Shown: in pieces, positions 16,879-24,659 of the stretch
Numbering within the stretch: the stretch's first letter is position 1
Layout of the letters: each line of letters starts with the position of its first letter
NCBI GenBank assembly: GCA_030619925.1
Contig: JAUXAL010000003.1
Span: 1-64,000, forward strand
Length of the DNA stretch: 64,000 nucleotides
Direction of reading: 5' to 3'
Source: Phycisphaerae bacterium
Lineage (GTDB): Bacteria; Planctomycetota; Phycisphaerae; Sedimentisphaerales; Anaerobacaceae
Translations under genes and position numbers: made by a program
Notes under the pieces: generated by a model
What the model saw: the letters and a program-made list of their open reading frames with translations, nothing else
Database searches by the model: none
What the model was told of the DNA's origin: nothing

Positions 16879-17672
16879 TGAAGGCGGTCTGTTTACACGA
16901 TAAGAGTACAATAGAAACATTTCTTCGCGGCAATGTGTTTCTTAACATTTATAGTCTTGGGGATCTGGACAATTTCTTTTGGCCGTACACTGCCTGGTAC
17001 GCGTTAACCGACACAGCAGGTATTCAAGCCTTGGCCTTGATGTACACTGGTGGAAGTTTGCCGTGTCTTCACGCTCTTGCTGAAGATGACAAGGCCCATT
17101 ACACAGAAGAACTCTTGCGTTGTTTGATTCCAATTTTGCCCAGGCGCTTTGATGCCCACCTAAGTTTAGGATTAGAGAGTATATTGGCAGAGCATTATAC
17201 TTTAAGATCTCACGGCAAGCATTATAAGATGGCTTTGACAGACAAATCCCTACTATCCAAGGTTGATGCCTCCCAGGTAGTAGGTCTTTCAGCGTCACAT
17301 TTAAGCGAAATTATTAGCTTGTTTAAAAAGGCTTATCCCGGAAACTACTTTGAGCCAAGGATGTTAGAGACAAAACAATACTTCGGTATTCGCCAGTCAG
17401 GCGAGTTGATCAGCGCTGCAGGCGTGCACGTGTATTCTCGCCGGTATCGGGTCGCTGCATTGGGCAATATCACCACGCATCCAAAATATAGAGGCAAAGG
17501 ATACGGCACAAGTGTAACTGCCAAAGTTTGTAAATCATTATTGTGCGAAATAGACCACATAGGCCTTAACGTCAAAGCAGACAATACAAGTGCAATCAGG
17601 TGTTATGAAAGACTGGGCTTTGAAGTTATTGATTCCTACGGCGAATTTGAGGTAGAACATAAATCGTCCTAA
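16878..17672 (+). CDS. GNAT family N-acetyltransferase
   Basis: 264 residues. The C-terminal half holds a GNAT domain with the acetyl-CoA site HPKYRGKGYGTSV (about residues 199-211), and DNTSAIRCYERLGFEVI, typical of FR47-like enzymes. The N-terminal half (1-120) is a second, diverged GNAT-like or unknown domain with FLRGNVFLNIYSLGDLDNFFWPY. The ATG overlaps the stop of the homocysteine methyltransferase gene. The substrate is unknown. Confidence 0.88.
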   Translation: MKAVCLHDKSTIETFLRGNVFLNIYSLGDLDNFFWPYTAWYALTDTAGIQALALMYTGGSLPCLHALAEDDKAHYTEELLRCLIPILPRRFDAHLSLGLESILAEHYTLRSHGKHYKMALTDKSLLSKVDASQVVGLSASHLSEIISLFKKAYPGNYFEPRMLETKQYFGIRQSGELISAAGVHVYSRRYRVAALGNITTHPKYRGKGYGTSVTAKVCKSLLCEIDHIGLNVKADNTSAIRCYERLGFEVIDSYGEFEVEHKSS

Positions 17673-17691
17673 AAGCAGGTGTCAAAATAAT

Positions 17692-18132
17692 ATGAAGAAA
17701 AATTATCATCTGGTAATCCTGAAGAAGCCCTATTTAGATGCGATTTTGGAAGGTCAAAAGCGCATCGAATCGCGTTTTACCAAAACAAGGCGCTACGCTT
17801 TCGGGAGGGTCTTGCCGGGCAACAAATTATTCCTGAAAGTAAGCTCCGGGCCGGTTTGTGCAGTGGCCACTGTCGCAGCGGTCAAGAACTTCGAAAACCT
17901 CACCCCAAAACAAATTCTCGAGCTAAAACAGCGATACAACCACCATATCGCCGGCAGCGAGGAATACTGGCGGAGCAAGATGAACTGCAGATTTGGCTTT
18001 TTGGCCTGGCTCAAGGACGTAAGAGCCATCGAACCTGTGCGAATCCGCAAAAAAGATTGGCGGGCATGGGTGGTTCTGACGGAAAAAGAGAACTTCGGCC
18101 TGCTGAAAATAGATGCTGTAAAAAAACGCTGA
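17692..18132 (+). CDS. ASCH domain protein
   Basis: 146 residues. The start KNYHLVILKKPYLDAILEGQKRIESRF is the ASCH motif (KPYLDAILxGxKxxExR), a PUA-like RNA-binding fold used in RNA-linked enzymes such as N4-acetylcytidine amidohydrolase. The remaining part has VLPGNKLFLKVSSGPVCAVATV, the core beta barrel. It follows the GNAT gene by 19 bases. RNA or modified-nucleoside binding is inferred from the family. Confidence 0.85.
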   Translation: MKKNYHLVILKKPYLDAILEGQKRIESRFTKTRRYAFGRVLPGNKLFLKVSSGPVCAVATVAAVKNFENLTPKQILELKQRYNHHIAGSEEYWRSKMNCRFGFLAWLKDVRAIEPVRIRKKDWRAWVVLTEKENFGLLKIDAVKKR

Positions 18133-18140
18133 AATCAAGC

Positions 18141-18262
18141 TTTATCTGCATTTTTGCGAATTTTTCTTAAAAGCTGCAATAAAATGCCTTTCTGAATTCG
18201 TCTGTATCTCTGCAAATCCGGTCTAACAAAACAACAGGAAACCATAGTTTAGAAAGGAGCAA
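18141..18262 (+). repeat. Duplicated gene leader, copy 1
   Basis: The region AAAGCTGCAATAAA-N-GNCTTTCTGAAT-CGTCTGTAT (about 18171-18212) reappears at about 20680-20716. The segment AAACCATAGTTTAGAAAGGA (about 18240-18258) reappears at about 20925-20943. All three downstream ORFs begin MLKKI. The leaders were probably copied with the first codons. Confidence 0.65.
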
Positions 18263-18265
18263 GAG

Positions 18266-18988
18266 ATGTTAAAGAAGATTATGCTGGTCGTTCTGGCGAC
18301 GGTTTTGTTATTAGCGGCAATTGAGAGCTTAACAGCCCAGCAAAGACCGCAGCGCAGAGGTTTTCGCAGCAGACCGGACAGGGACATGCCGGCTGCTCAG
18401 GAGCAACCGCCTATACCGGCTAATGAGCAAGAGAGAAAGATTCTGAGCGTACTTGAGGATATGGACCAGAACCAGCGCAGAGGGATGATGAACGTGCCTG
18501 TGGAAGATGCGAGGCTGCTACGGCTCCTGACAGAGGCGGTCAGTGCCAAGCATGTCGTTGAGATCGGCACATCCAACGGATACTCGGGCATCTGGTTTTG
18601 CCTGGCCCTGCGGACCACCGGCGGCAGGCTGACTACCTATGAAATCGACGCCGGCCGGGCCTCACTGGCCCGCAAGAACTTCAAACGGGCCGGCGTCGAT
18701 AAGCTCGTTACGCTTGTCGAGGGCGACGCCCATAAGGAAATTACGAAGCTCAAAGAGCAGATCGATATCGTTTTCATTGACGCGGACAAGGAAGGCTATC
18801 CCGACTACCTCAACAAACTGCTGCCCCTGGTGCGTCCGGGCGGACTTATCCTGGCCCACAACATCAGTCTGCGCGGCAGGCAATCCGGTATCCAGGACTA
18901 CGTCAAGGCGGTCACCACCAACCCTGACCTGGAAACAATCTTTTACGAACGGGGGGGCGGGATCAGCGTGACACTCAAGAAACGTTGA
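18266..18988 (+). CDS. Exported O-methyltransferase-like protein
   Basis: 240 residues. An N-terminal signal peptide (MLKKIMLVVLATVLLLAAIES to about residue 24, Ala-Gln cleavage) and an Arg/Pro/Gln-rich linker precede a class I SAM-dependent methyltransferase of the caffeoyl-CoA O-methyltransferase type. The SAM site is VVEIGTSNGYSGIW (about 93-106), the acidic ribose contact is YEIDAGRA, and VFIDADKEGYPDYL is the metal/catalytic motif. Export is odd because S-adenosylmethionine is cytoplasmic. Either the signal anchors it, or it is a relic. AAAGGAG fixes the start. Confidence 0.85.
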   Translation: MLKKIMLVVLATVLLLAAIESLTAQQRPQRRGFRSRPDRDMPAAQEQPPIPANEQERKILSVLEDMDQNQRRGMMNVPVEDARLLRLLTEAVSAKHVVEIGTSNGYSGIWFCLALRTTGGRLTTYEIDAGRASLARKNFKRAGVDKLVTLVEGDAHKEITKLKEQIDIVFIDADKEGYPDYLNKLLPLVRPGGLILAHNISLRGRQSGIQDYVKAVTTNPDLETIFYERGGGISVTLKKR

Positions 18989-19134
18989 CGAACACAGATA
19001 AACGCCAAGGCGAGACTCTTAAAGCTTTATGCGCGTCCACAGGGGCCAAGGCGAACCGGGGTGTGAATGACCGTTGCGGCTCATGGGCGTGAGCCGGACG
19101 GCTTTTCCGAAACCCCGTCTTAAGGAAGACCGGA

Positions 19135-20493
19135 ATGGAACAAGACACAACGACTGAATTTCGCAGAGTCCTGGGGCCGTGGAGCGCGAGCGCCCTGATC
19201 ACCGGTGCGATGATCGGCACGGGAATTTTCTTCTTTGTTTCCGACGTGGCTGTACGTCTGCCGAGCCGAGCCGCGATCTTGACGGCGTGGATCGTCGGGG
19301 CGGCTGTGGCATCATGCGGGGCACTTTGCCTGGCCGAACTGGCCGCGGCCTACCCTCAGACTGGAGGCATATACGTTTTTCTTCACCGCGCCTACGGGCC
19401 GTTTACGGCTTTCCTCTATTCGTGGGCCAAGTTTCTGATCATGCGGGTCGGCGTTTTTGCAATTCTGTGCGTAGCATTTGCCAGATTTTGTGCCGATTTC
19501 TTAGGCATGGCGTCCGGAACGCCGGGATGGATGGAAAAGACCATAGCCATCGGTGTTATCGTCGTTTTAACCGCAGTCAATATCGTCGGCGTTCGCGCCG
19601 GCGCGATGGTCCAGAACGTGCTTACGGTGGCGAAGGTTTTCTGCCTTGTGGCCATTATCGGGGTCGGCGCGGCATTCGCTTTGGGCCTACTCGAATCGCA
19701 CACGATCGCCATCGAGCCGGCCCAGCACCCCAGCGGCTCGTTTCTTCTGCTGTTCGGCGCGGCGTTGATTCCTGTTATGTGGACCTTCGGAGGCTGGGAC
19801 GAATCGCCCTTTGTGGCTGAAGAGGTCCGCAATCCCAAGAGAAACCTGCCTCTTTCGATTCTCGGTGGGCTCTGGACAGTTGCGTTGCTCTATGTGATGG
19901 TCAACGCGGCCTATCTGGCCATCCTTTCGCCCGCGGAGATGGCCGGTTCCGCCGGAGTAACCGCCACGGCAGCCATGGAGCGGGCTCTGGGCGGAGGGGC
20001 GCGCAAAATCCTCAGTCTGGCTCTGATGCTCTCCACGTTCGGGGCGGCGAACGGCTATGCGCTCACAGGCGGGCGGATCGCTTTCGCCACTGGGCGTGAC
20101 CAGAGGTTCTTCCGCTGGTTCGCCCGCACGCACCCGTGGACCAAAACCCCTGTACGCAGCCTTGTGGTTCAGGGTGCCTTGACGACTGTAGCAATTTTGG
20201 TTTTTGAAAGTCCGTTCAAACTGCTCGTTTACACGGCGCTGGCCTACTGGGTCTTTGCCGGGTTGACGGCCGCTGCGGTTATGGTTCTGCGGCTGCGCGA
20301 TCCGCGGCGGGAACGGCCATTTCGCGTGTGGGGCTATCCTGTTACGCCGATTCTCTTCATCACGGCCTCGCTGGGCATGGCCGTCTCGGTCGTCGTCATG
20401 GATAAGCCCAACGCCCTTGTCACGGTTGGCATCTTGGCGGCGGGCGCGGGGGTATATGCTGTTCAGGCTATTGCGTTTGGCAAGCGACATTAA
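19135..20493 (+). CDS. APC-family amino acid permease
   Basis: 452 residues with about 12 transmembrane helices. The N-terminal GPWSASALITGAMIGTGIFF is the substrate-binding unwound helix 1 (GxxIGxGIF) of the amino acid-polyamine-organocation family. TFGGWDESPFVAEEVRNPKRNLP near residue 222 is the conserved loop between helices 6 and 7. It imports or exchanges an amino acid or amine; specificity cannot be read from the sequence. It stands alone after a 146-base gap containing a CGGCTC/GAGCCG hairpin (19077-19096). Confidence 0.9.
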   Translation: MEQDTTTEFRRVLGPWSASALITGAMIGTGIFFFVSDVAVRLPSRAAILTAWIVGAAVASCGALCLAELAAAYPQTGGIYVFLHRAYGPFTAFLYSWAKFLIMRVGVFAILCVAFARFCADFLGMASGTPGWMEKTIAIGVIVVLTAVNIVGVRAGAMVQNVLTVAKVFCLVAIIGVGAAFALGLLESHTIAIEPAQHPSGSFLLLFGAALIPVMWTFGGWDESPFVAEEVRNPKRNLPLSILGGLWTVALLYVMVNAAYLAILSPAEMAGSAGVTATAAMERALGGGARKILSLALMLSTFGAANGYALTGGRIAFATGRDQRFFRWFARTHPWTKTPVRSLVVQGALTTVAILVFESPFKLLVYTALAYWVFAGLTAAAVMVLRLRDPRRERPFRVWGYPVTPILFITASLGMAVSVVVMDKPNALVTVGILAAGAGVYAVQAIAFGKRH

Positions 20494-20771
20494 AACTACC
20501 GTGATGGTGTTCGGCGAGCATCGAGCTTGTCGCGCATTGGGTAAGTGGCATCAGCGAACGGACGCTCGTTTATTGGTTGACCGATGTTCGCGGTTCGGCG
20601 CGACGGAGACAAAGCCCAAAGCGTCCAAAGCCCAACATAACAGTTTCCAATACATAAGGTCTGCAAAATTTTTATCGAAAGCTGCAATAAACGGTCTTTC
20701 TGAATCCGTCTGTATATGTGAAAACCGAAGGTGACAAAGCAGAAACAAGGCCGGCTTAGAAAGCAGCGAAA
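20494..20771. other. Intergenic region with leader copy 2
   Basis: 278 bases. Nothing coding seen. The 3' half (about 20680-20771) is the second copy of the leader duplicated upstream of the exported methyltransferase gene. Confidence 0.5.
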
Positions 20772-20933
20772 ATGTTAAAGAAAATCACTGCTGAAATCAA
20801 AGCTGCGGTTATGTTGATAGTAGCTGAGAATCTCACCGCGCTGCGAGCTTTTTTCGAAAATGTAACAAATTCGGTGTCCAAATCCACTGGCGAACATCAA
20901 GACGCGATATGGCAGAACAAAAAGAAACCATAA
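20772..20933 (+). pseudogene. Short ORF, probable decayed copy of the MLKKI-leader protein
   Basis: 53 codons starting MLKKITAEIKAAVMLIVAEN, stop at 20931-20933. The first codons match those of the genes at 18266 and 20952 at the DNA level, as does the upstream leader, but the signal peptide is broken by charged residues (TAEIK) and no mature domain follows. The next gene starts 18 bases later. I read it as a truncated duplicate, though a small expressed protein cannot be excluded. Confidence 0.45.
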
Positions 20934-20951
20934 TTGAGAAAGGAACAGAAA

Positions 20952-21683
20952 ATGTTAAAGAAGATTATGTTGAGCATTGCAGCGACGGTTATGCTGACAG
21001 GAGCTGCAAATCTTATCGCCCAGGAAAGAAGAGACCGTCCTGAAGCAAGGCCGAGACAAAGGCAAAAAAGCCAGGCAGAACAGCCTCGCAGACAAAGAGC
21101 AGGCGGAGAAGCTTTGCATGAACATACCAAGCAAATGCAGCAGCAAAGGGCAACGAAGGAAGCCCGGCGTAAACGTATGGAGAATTTGCGTGGCAAGCCA
21201 CAGCCGGCTCGTCCCGGACAAGGTCAGCCTGCACAACCAGGACAGATGTTCGGCAGATGGTTAGACGAGCTTATAAAGGCCTATCGGGCAAACGATAGGG
21301 AAAAGATGGGGCAATTGCTCAAGAAGATGCACCAGCTCAGGCGAGAATGGCAAGAGATAAGGGGCCGGGGCTTCCAAGGCAGAGGCATACGCAGATGGGG
21401 CCGTGGTTGGCAGGGTAGAGGCATTGACAGAAGGGGTCAAAGCTTCCAAGGCCGAGGTATGATCGGCGGATGGGGCCGGGGCTTCCAAGGCAGAGGTATG
21501 CTCGGCCGATGGGGCCGGGGTTTCCAGGGCAGAGGTATTGGCAGGCCAGGCCCGGGTATGCGGCCACCGGCATTCATGGAAAAACCGGAGCCGCCGATGC
21601 CACCTGAAGATGTGGACAGACCAAGCCCGCCGATGCCGCGCAGAGGTATGGGCAGACGGGGTCGAGGCTCACCAGAGCAATAG
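20952..21683 (+). CDS. Exported Gly/Arg-rich tandem-repeat protein
   Basis: 243 residues. A signal peptide (MLKKIMLSIAATVMLTGAANLIAQ) is followed by a very basic Gln/Arg-rich region (25-90), a short helical part (FGRWLDELIKAYRANDREKMGQL), then 4-5 tandem repeats of about 12-13 residues (GFQGRGMLGRWGR-type) at about 138-195 and a Pro/Arg tail. The composition resembles RGG/GAR nucleic-acid-binding regions, but with a signal peptide. Function is unknown. The start follows AAAGGAAC, and the leader and first codons are duplicated from the 18266 gene. Confidence 0.75.
   Translation: MLKKIMLSIAATVMLTGAANLIAQERRDRPEARPRQRQKSQAEQPRRQRAGGEALHEHTKQMQQQRATKEARRKRMENLRGKPQPARPGQGQPAQPGQMFGRWLDELIKAYRANDREKMGQLLKKMHQLRREWQEIRGRGFQGRGIRRWGRGWQGRGIDRRGQSFQGRGMIGGWGRGFQGRGMLGRWGRGFQGRGIGRPGPGMRPPAFMEKPEPPMPPEDVDRPSPPMPRRGMGRRGRGSPEQ
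21360..21545 (+). repeat. Tandem coding repeat (36-39 bases)
   Basis: Four to five copies of a unit containing GGCTTCCAAGGCAGAGG, encoding the GFQGRGM repeat of the Gly/Arg-rich protein. Copies at about 21474 and 21513 are nearly identical, which suggests recent expansion. Confidence 0.75.
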
Positions 21684-21790
21684 CAATTTACGTGGCGCCG
21701 AAAAAGATAACTAAAAAAATAATTCCAACGCCGTTTAGTACACAACAGCTCAGCCTAAAAGCGACTGGATATGCATAAGTTTGGATGCAC

Positions 21791-21836
21791 CCCGCCGAAG
21801 GCGGGTTTGATCAATCCGGCCGTTGGCCGGGTTTTT
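21791..21836 (+). terminator. Two consecutive intrinsic terminators
   Basis: CCCGCC-GAA-GGCGGG followed by TTT (21791-21808), and CCGGCC-GTT-GGCCGG followed by GTTTTTAT (21816-21837). The second is a textbook rho-independent terminator on the plus strand, ending the Gly/Arg-rich gene transcript. Confidence 0.8.
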
Positions 21837-21893
21837 ATATGGAAATCAAGGTTCGGGCAACAAGCTATTCCGGGGGCTTACCGAGTGATCCTT

Positions 21894-22442
21894 TTACCGC
21901 CAATCGCTGGGGTAGTAAACGGATTCAGGCGGAATGCGAAACTTTTCGCACAGTCCGTCTGCCAGTGCTTGTAATCTTTTTATCTGGCAATCAGTTGGGG
22001 CAGTGGTCTCCCCGTCAGCTATAACGCAGATGCGAACAGTCTGACTACTACCGTACCAGGTTCGGCCGGGTATGATTGACCATTGTCTTTGCCACTTTTC
22101 GGTTGGCTGTATTTGGCCGTCGCCGCCGCCGAGACCATTGCACAAACAGAAGTGGCAGTTAATATCCTCGGGAGTAAGCAGGCCACTGAGCGAAGCCAAC
22201 TGCTCTATGTTGCCGGCTTTGGTTCCGCTATAGTAAATTTCGATGCGGTTCCAGCGGCCTGGAGATTGGGCAGCTCGAGAAACAATAGCCTTTCTGACAG
22301 GGTCAAGGCGGTAATAGGTCCAAAGAGAAAATGGGCCCGCGGATGGAGGATTATGACCCAGGGCCATTAAAACTATCGCCCCGGTTGTCATTGAAACCAG
22401 CAGTACAGCTAAAACTTTTGCTACCCTTGGCTGATTTGACAT
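21894..22442 (-). CDS. Membrane-anchored amidase-like protein lacking zinc ligands
   Basis: 182 residues. One N-terminal transmembrane or signal segment (about 8-30) is followed by a domain resembling N-acetylmuramoyl-L-alanine amidase/peptidoglycan-recognition proteins: WNRIEIYYSGT (family pattern WxxIxIHHSGT), DINCHFCLCNGLGGGDGQI and IPPESVYYPSDW (family pattern IPPExVxGHRDW). The first and last zinc-binding His are Tyr here, so hydrolytic activity is doubtful and muropeptide binding more likely. The start chosen is MSNQPRVAK; an in-frame ATG 17 codons upstream is possible. Confidence 0.65.
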   Translation of the reverse strand: MSNQPRVAKVLAVLLVSMTTGAIVLMALGHNPPSAGPFSLWTYYRLDPVRKAIVSRAAQSPGRWNRIEIYYSGTKAGNIEQLASLSGLLTPEDINCHFCLCNGLGGGDGQIQPTEKWQRQWSIIPGRTWYGSSQTVRICVIADGETTAPTDCQIKRLQALADGLCEKFRIPPESVYYPSDWR

Positions 22443-22949
22443 AGTCCCATCTTTGAGAGTTCTCGCTTTGCGGTTTTTTTTTAAAAATGCCATCCTTGAA
22501 CTCGAAAGTTCCACAGATGCTCGGATTCGGGTTCCCATTTTGCAATAAGTCGCAAAACCAGGACCCCTTAATAGGTGCACTTGCTCAACGAAGATACAGT
22601 CCCCTATACAGTACACATCGGCACCAGCGGCCAGATTACTCCAACTTTTGCCAAGAATTTTGTAATTTATCTTTACCGATTTCCAAAGTTGCAACCTCGT
22701 CCAAAAAAGAAGGGAAATGTCCTCAAAAATTTTGGATCGCTGCCAGTTTAGGCAATATCTAAAAACAAAACACCTAACGGGCAGCTTGCCATAAACATGT
22801 TGATTTACGGAATGACGCCCTGTAATATTTCCATTGTCAGATTCAATGTGAAAACCTGCGCGCAGGCTAAACACTCAAAGTGGGCAACTATACTTAAGAC
22901 TTCTGCAAAACCGGCCAGAGAAAAGGCAGAACCTTAAGAAGGTTTGTCG
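22443..22949. other. Intergenic region with a family A palindrome
   Basis: About 500 bases without a supported gene. It contains the family A palindrome at 22529-22567 and otherwise unremarkable sequence. Short ORFs here cross the repeat and look spurious. Confidence 0.5.
22529..22567. repeat. Palindromic element family A, copy 4 (intergenic)
   Basis: CATTTTGC (22536-22543) and GCAAAACC around an 8-base loop, flanked by GGGTTCC and GGACCCC. It has the same architecture as the copies in murE and recJ. Confidence 0.75.
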
Positions 22950-23186
22950 ATGCCCCAAAAGAAAAACATTAATCGGCGCCGGTTTCTCAAAAGAGCCGCC
23001 GGTGCGGCTGTGGGAACAATAGGTTTTGGGCTGGGCCACCGCTCGGCCACCGTTTGTCACCTCGGCAACATATCCATGCTGCTCGGGCGAAATTTGAAAT
23101 GGGACCCGGAGAAGGAACGCTTTCCTAACGATGAGCAGGCCAACAGAATGCTGTCGCGGTCGATGCGAAGTCCGTGGCATCTATAA
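22950..23186 (+). pseudogene. Remnant of a Tat-exported Gfo/Idh/MocA-type oxidoreductase
   Basis: 78 residues from ATG 22950 (TTG 22944 also possible; AAGAAGG precedes). The N-terminus is a Tat signal (NRRRFLKRAAGAAVG). It is joined directly to a sequence, VCHLGNISMLLGRNLKWDPEKERFPNDEQANRMLSR, that I recognise as the extreme C-terminus of planctomycete-type Gfo/Idh/MocA dehydrogenases. The NAD-binding and catalytic middle (some 350 residues) is missing. This looks like an in-frame internal deletion. Confidence 0.65.
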
Positions 23187-23193
23187 CGATTGG

Positions 23194-24327
23194 TCACGGT
23201 CGACCGGTCACAGACGATGGTTCTTTGCCGGGTGGGTAGACGATAGTCGCCTTGGCCTTGAGCGATTCGATATACTTTTTAGCGAATTCAGATTGTTTCT
23301 CTTGCGTTAACTTATTTATTATGCTGTCTCTGGCCTGCTCAAACGAAACGAGGCTGGCACCTTTGCGGTCGGTAACTTTTATTACGTGGTATCCGTATGA
23401 GGTTTCCACAATGTCACTAATCTGTCCGATTTCCAATTCAAAAGCTGTCTTTTCGAAAGGCGCTGCCATCCGACCTCTGGGGAAGAAATTCAAATCGCCG
23501 CCTCGTGCCGCAGAAGGACAGGCTGAATTGGCTTTGGCTACTTCGGCAAAATCGGCCCCCTCTTTGACTTGTTTAAGCAGGTCTTGAATCTCTGCTCGGG
23601 CCTTTGCTTTGGCCTGGTTTGGGTCGGTGTTAGGATCAGCGGTGTCGGGCTTTATGAGAATATGACTTGCTCTGACCTGTTCGGGCGTTTCGAACTGCTT
23701 TGGGTTTTCATCATAATGCTTTTTGGCATCTTCTTCTGTGACATTTATCTTTCCGGCCCATTGAGTTTGCATAAATTTCTGATAGCCCAGTCCCTTTCGA
23801 ACTTCCTGTTTTACTTTGTCGTAACTGCCATATTCGGCTATTTTTTTCTCGAAATCTTCCAACGACAATGGCGGTCTCTGCGCAGAGGCTATTTCTCTGA
23901 TCCGGGTAATCACTTCTTCGTCAGCAACTACTATGTTGGTTTCTTTTACCTTTTCATCCAGCAGCCGTCCGACGATCATTGCATCCAAGGCCTGCTGTCT
24001 GAGCATTTTTCTCAATTGCTCAACAAACGCAGGCGCTTGGTTTGAGGACTGTTTGGCCATCATATCAAGTTGCGGCTTGATGATTCTTTCTATCTCACTT
24101 TCGGTAATATCGACGCCGTTGACAGTAACGGCGACGCTGTCAGCAGTCGCTTCGTCAGTGGTGTTCGGTTCAACGATACTGACGTCGGCCTCGATCCTAT
24201 CGGGGCTCGGTTCTGGTTTATTGGCATCCGACTCAGCAGGGGTCTTAGGTCGGCAACTCAAACTAAAAGCAGCAAAAAATATTGCAAGACACGCTAAAAC
24301 TCTTAGGCAAAAAAGATAAGGTTTCAT
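23194..24327 (-). CDS. Parvulin-type peptidyl-prolyl isomerase lipoprotein (SurA/PrsA-like)
   Basis: 377 residues from the start MKPYLFCLRV (AAAGGAC upstream); an in-frame start at 24372 is less likely. A lipoprotein signal with lipobox SLSC is followed by an acidic linker, a SurA N-like chaperone region (about 65-210, VTVNGVDITESEIER) and a parvulin domain (about 220-330: VRASHILIK, CPSAARGGDLNFFPRGRM, FELEIGQISDIVETSYGYHVIKV). It would assist folding of exported proteins. It lies next to the oxidoreductase remnant, in opposite orientation. Confidence 0.9.
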   Translation of the reverse strand: MKPYLFCLRVLACLAIFFAAFSLSCRPKTPAESDANKPEPSPDRIEADVSIVEPNTTDEATADSVAVTVNGVDITESEIERIIKPQLDMMAKQSSNQAPAFVEQLRKMLRQQALDAMIVGRLLDEKVKETNIVVADEEVITRIREIASAQRPPLSLEDFEKKIAEYGSYDKVKQEVRKGLGYQKFMQTQWAGKINVTEEDAKKHYDENPKQFETPEQVRASHILIKPDTADPNTDPNQAKAKARAEIQDLLKQVKEGADFAEVAKANSACPSAARGGDLNFFPRGRMAAPFEKTAFELEIGQISDIVETSYGYHVIKVTDRKGASLVSFEQARDSIINKLTQEKQSEFAKKYIESLKAKATIVYPPGKEPSSVTGRP

Positions 24328-24659
24328 AATTTTGTCCTTTTGCTGGTTCAAAAGATAAAAAAAACCCTTCATCGAGGGTAAACAGAGCCATTATTTCTTC
24401 AAAAAGCAAATGTGTCAAGGTATTTCTATTTTTCAATCGTCAATACTGGTGTGTTACTTAATTGCTTGTTGAGCATATTTTGCAATATGTTGCAAAAATG
24501 CAACCTTTGTAATGGCGCTGATGAAGTGATAGAATAGCGCAAAGGAATGGTCGACTGACGATTGACAATTATAAGTTGAAACTTGTTTGCTATGGGAGAT
24601 GCTTTACGAACAACAATTCTGATAAAAAGGGAGGGTTCCCACGAAGCGGGGTCCCAGCC
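24328..24659. other. Intergenic region between divergent parvulin and UroD-like genes
   Basis: 332 bases. CAATCGTCA (about 24436) and TGACGATTG (about 24555) form inverted 9-base words. A GGGTTCCC...GGGTCCC palindrome lies directly before the UroD-like start. No gene is seen. Confidence 0.45.
24633..24655. repeat. Family B palindrome before the UroD-like gene
   Basis: GGGTTCCC-ACGAAGC-GGGGTCCC, five bases before the preferred ATG at 24660. The same pattern occurs at 53947-53969 inside a sulfatase gene, and a variant at 53805-53826. Confidence 0.65.

Noticed and set aside
24563..24590. TTGACA upstream of the UroD-like gene considered as a promoter
   Set aside because: No acceptable -10 hexamer at 16-18 bases, and TTGACA is part of an inverted word repeat.
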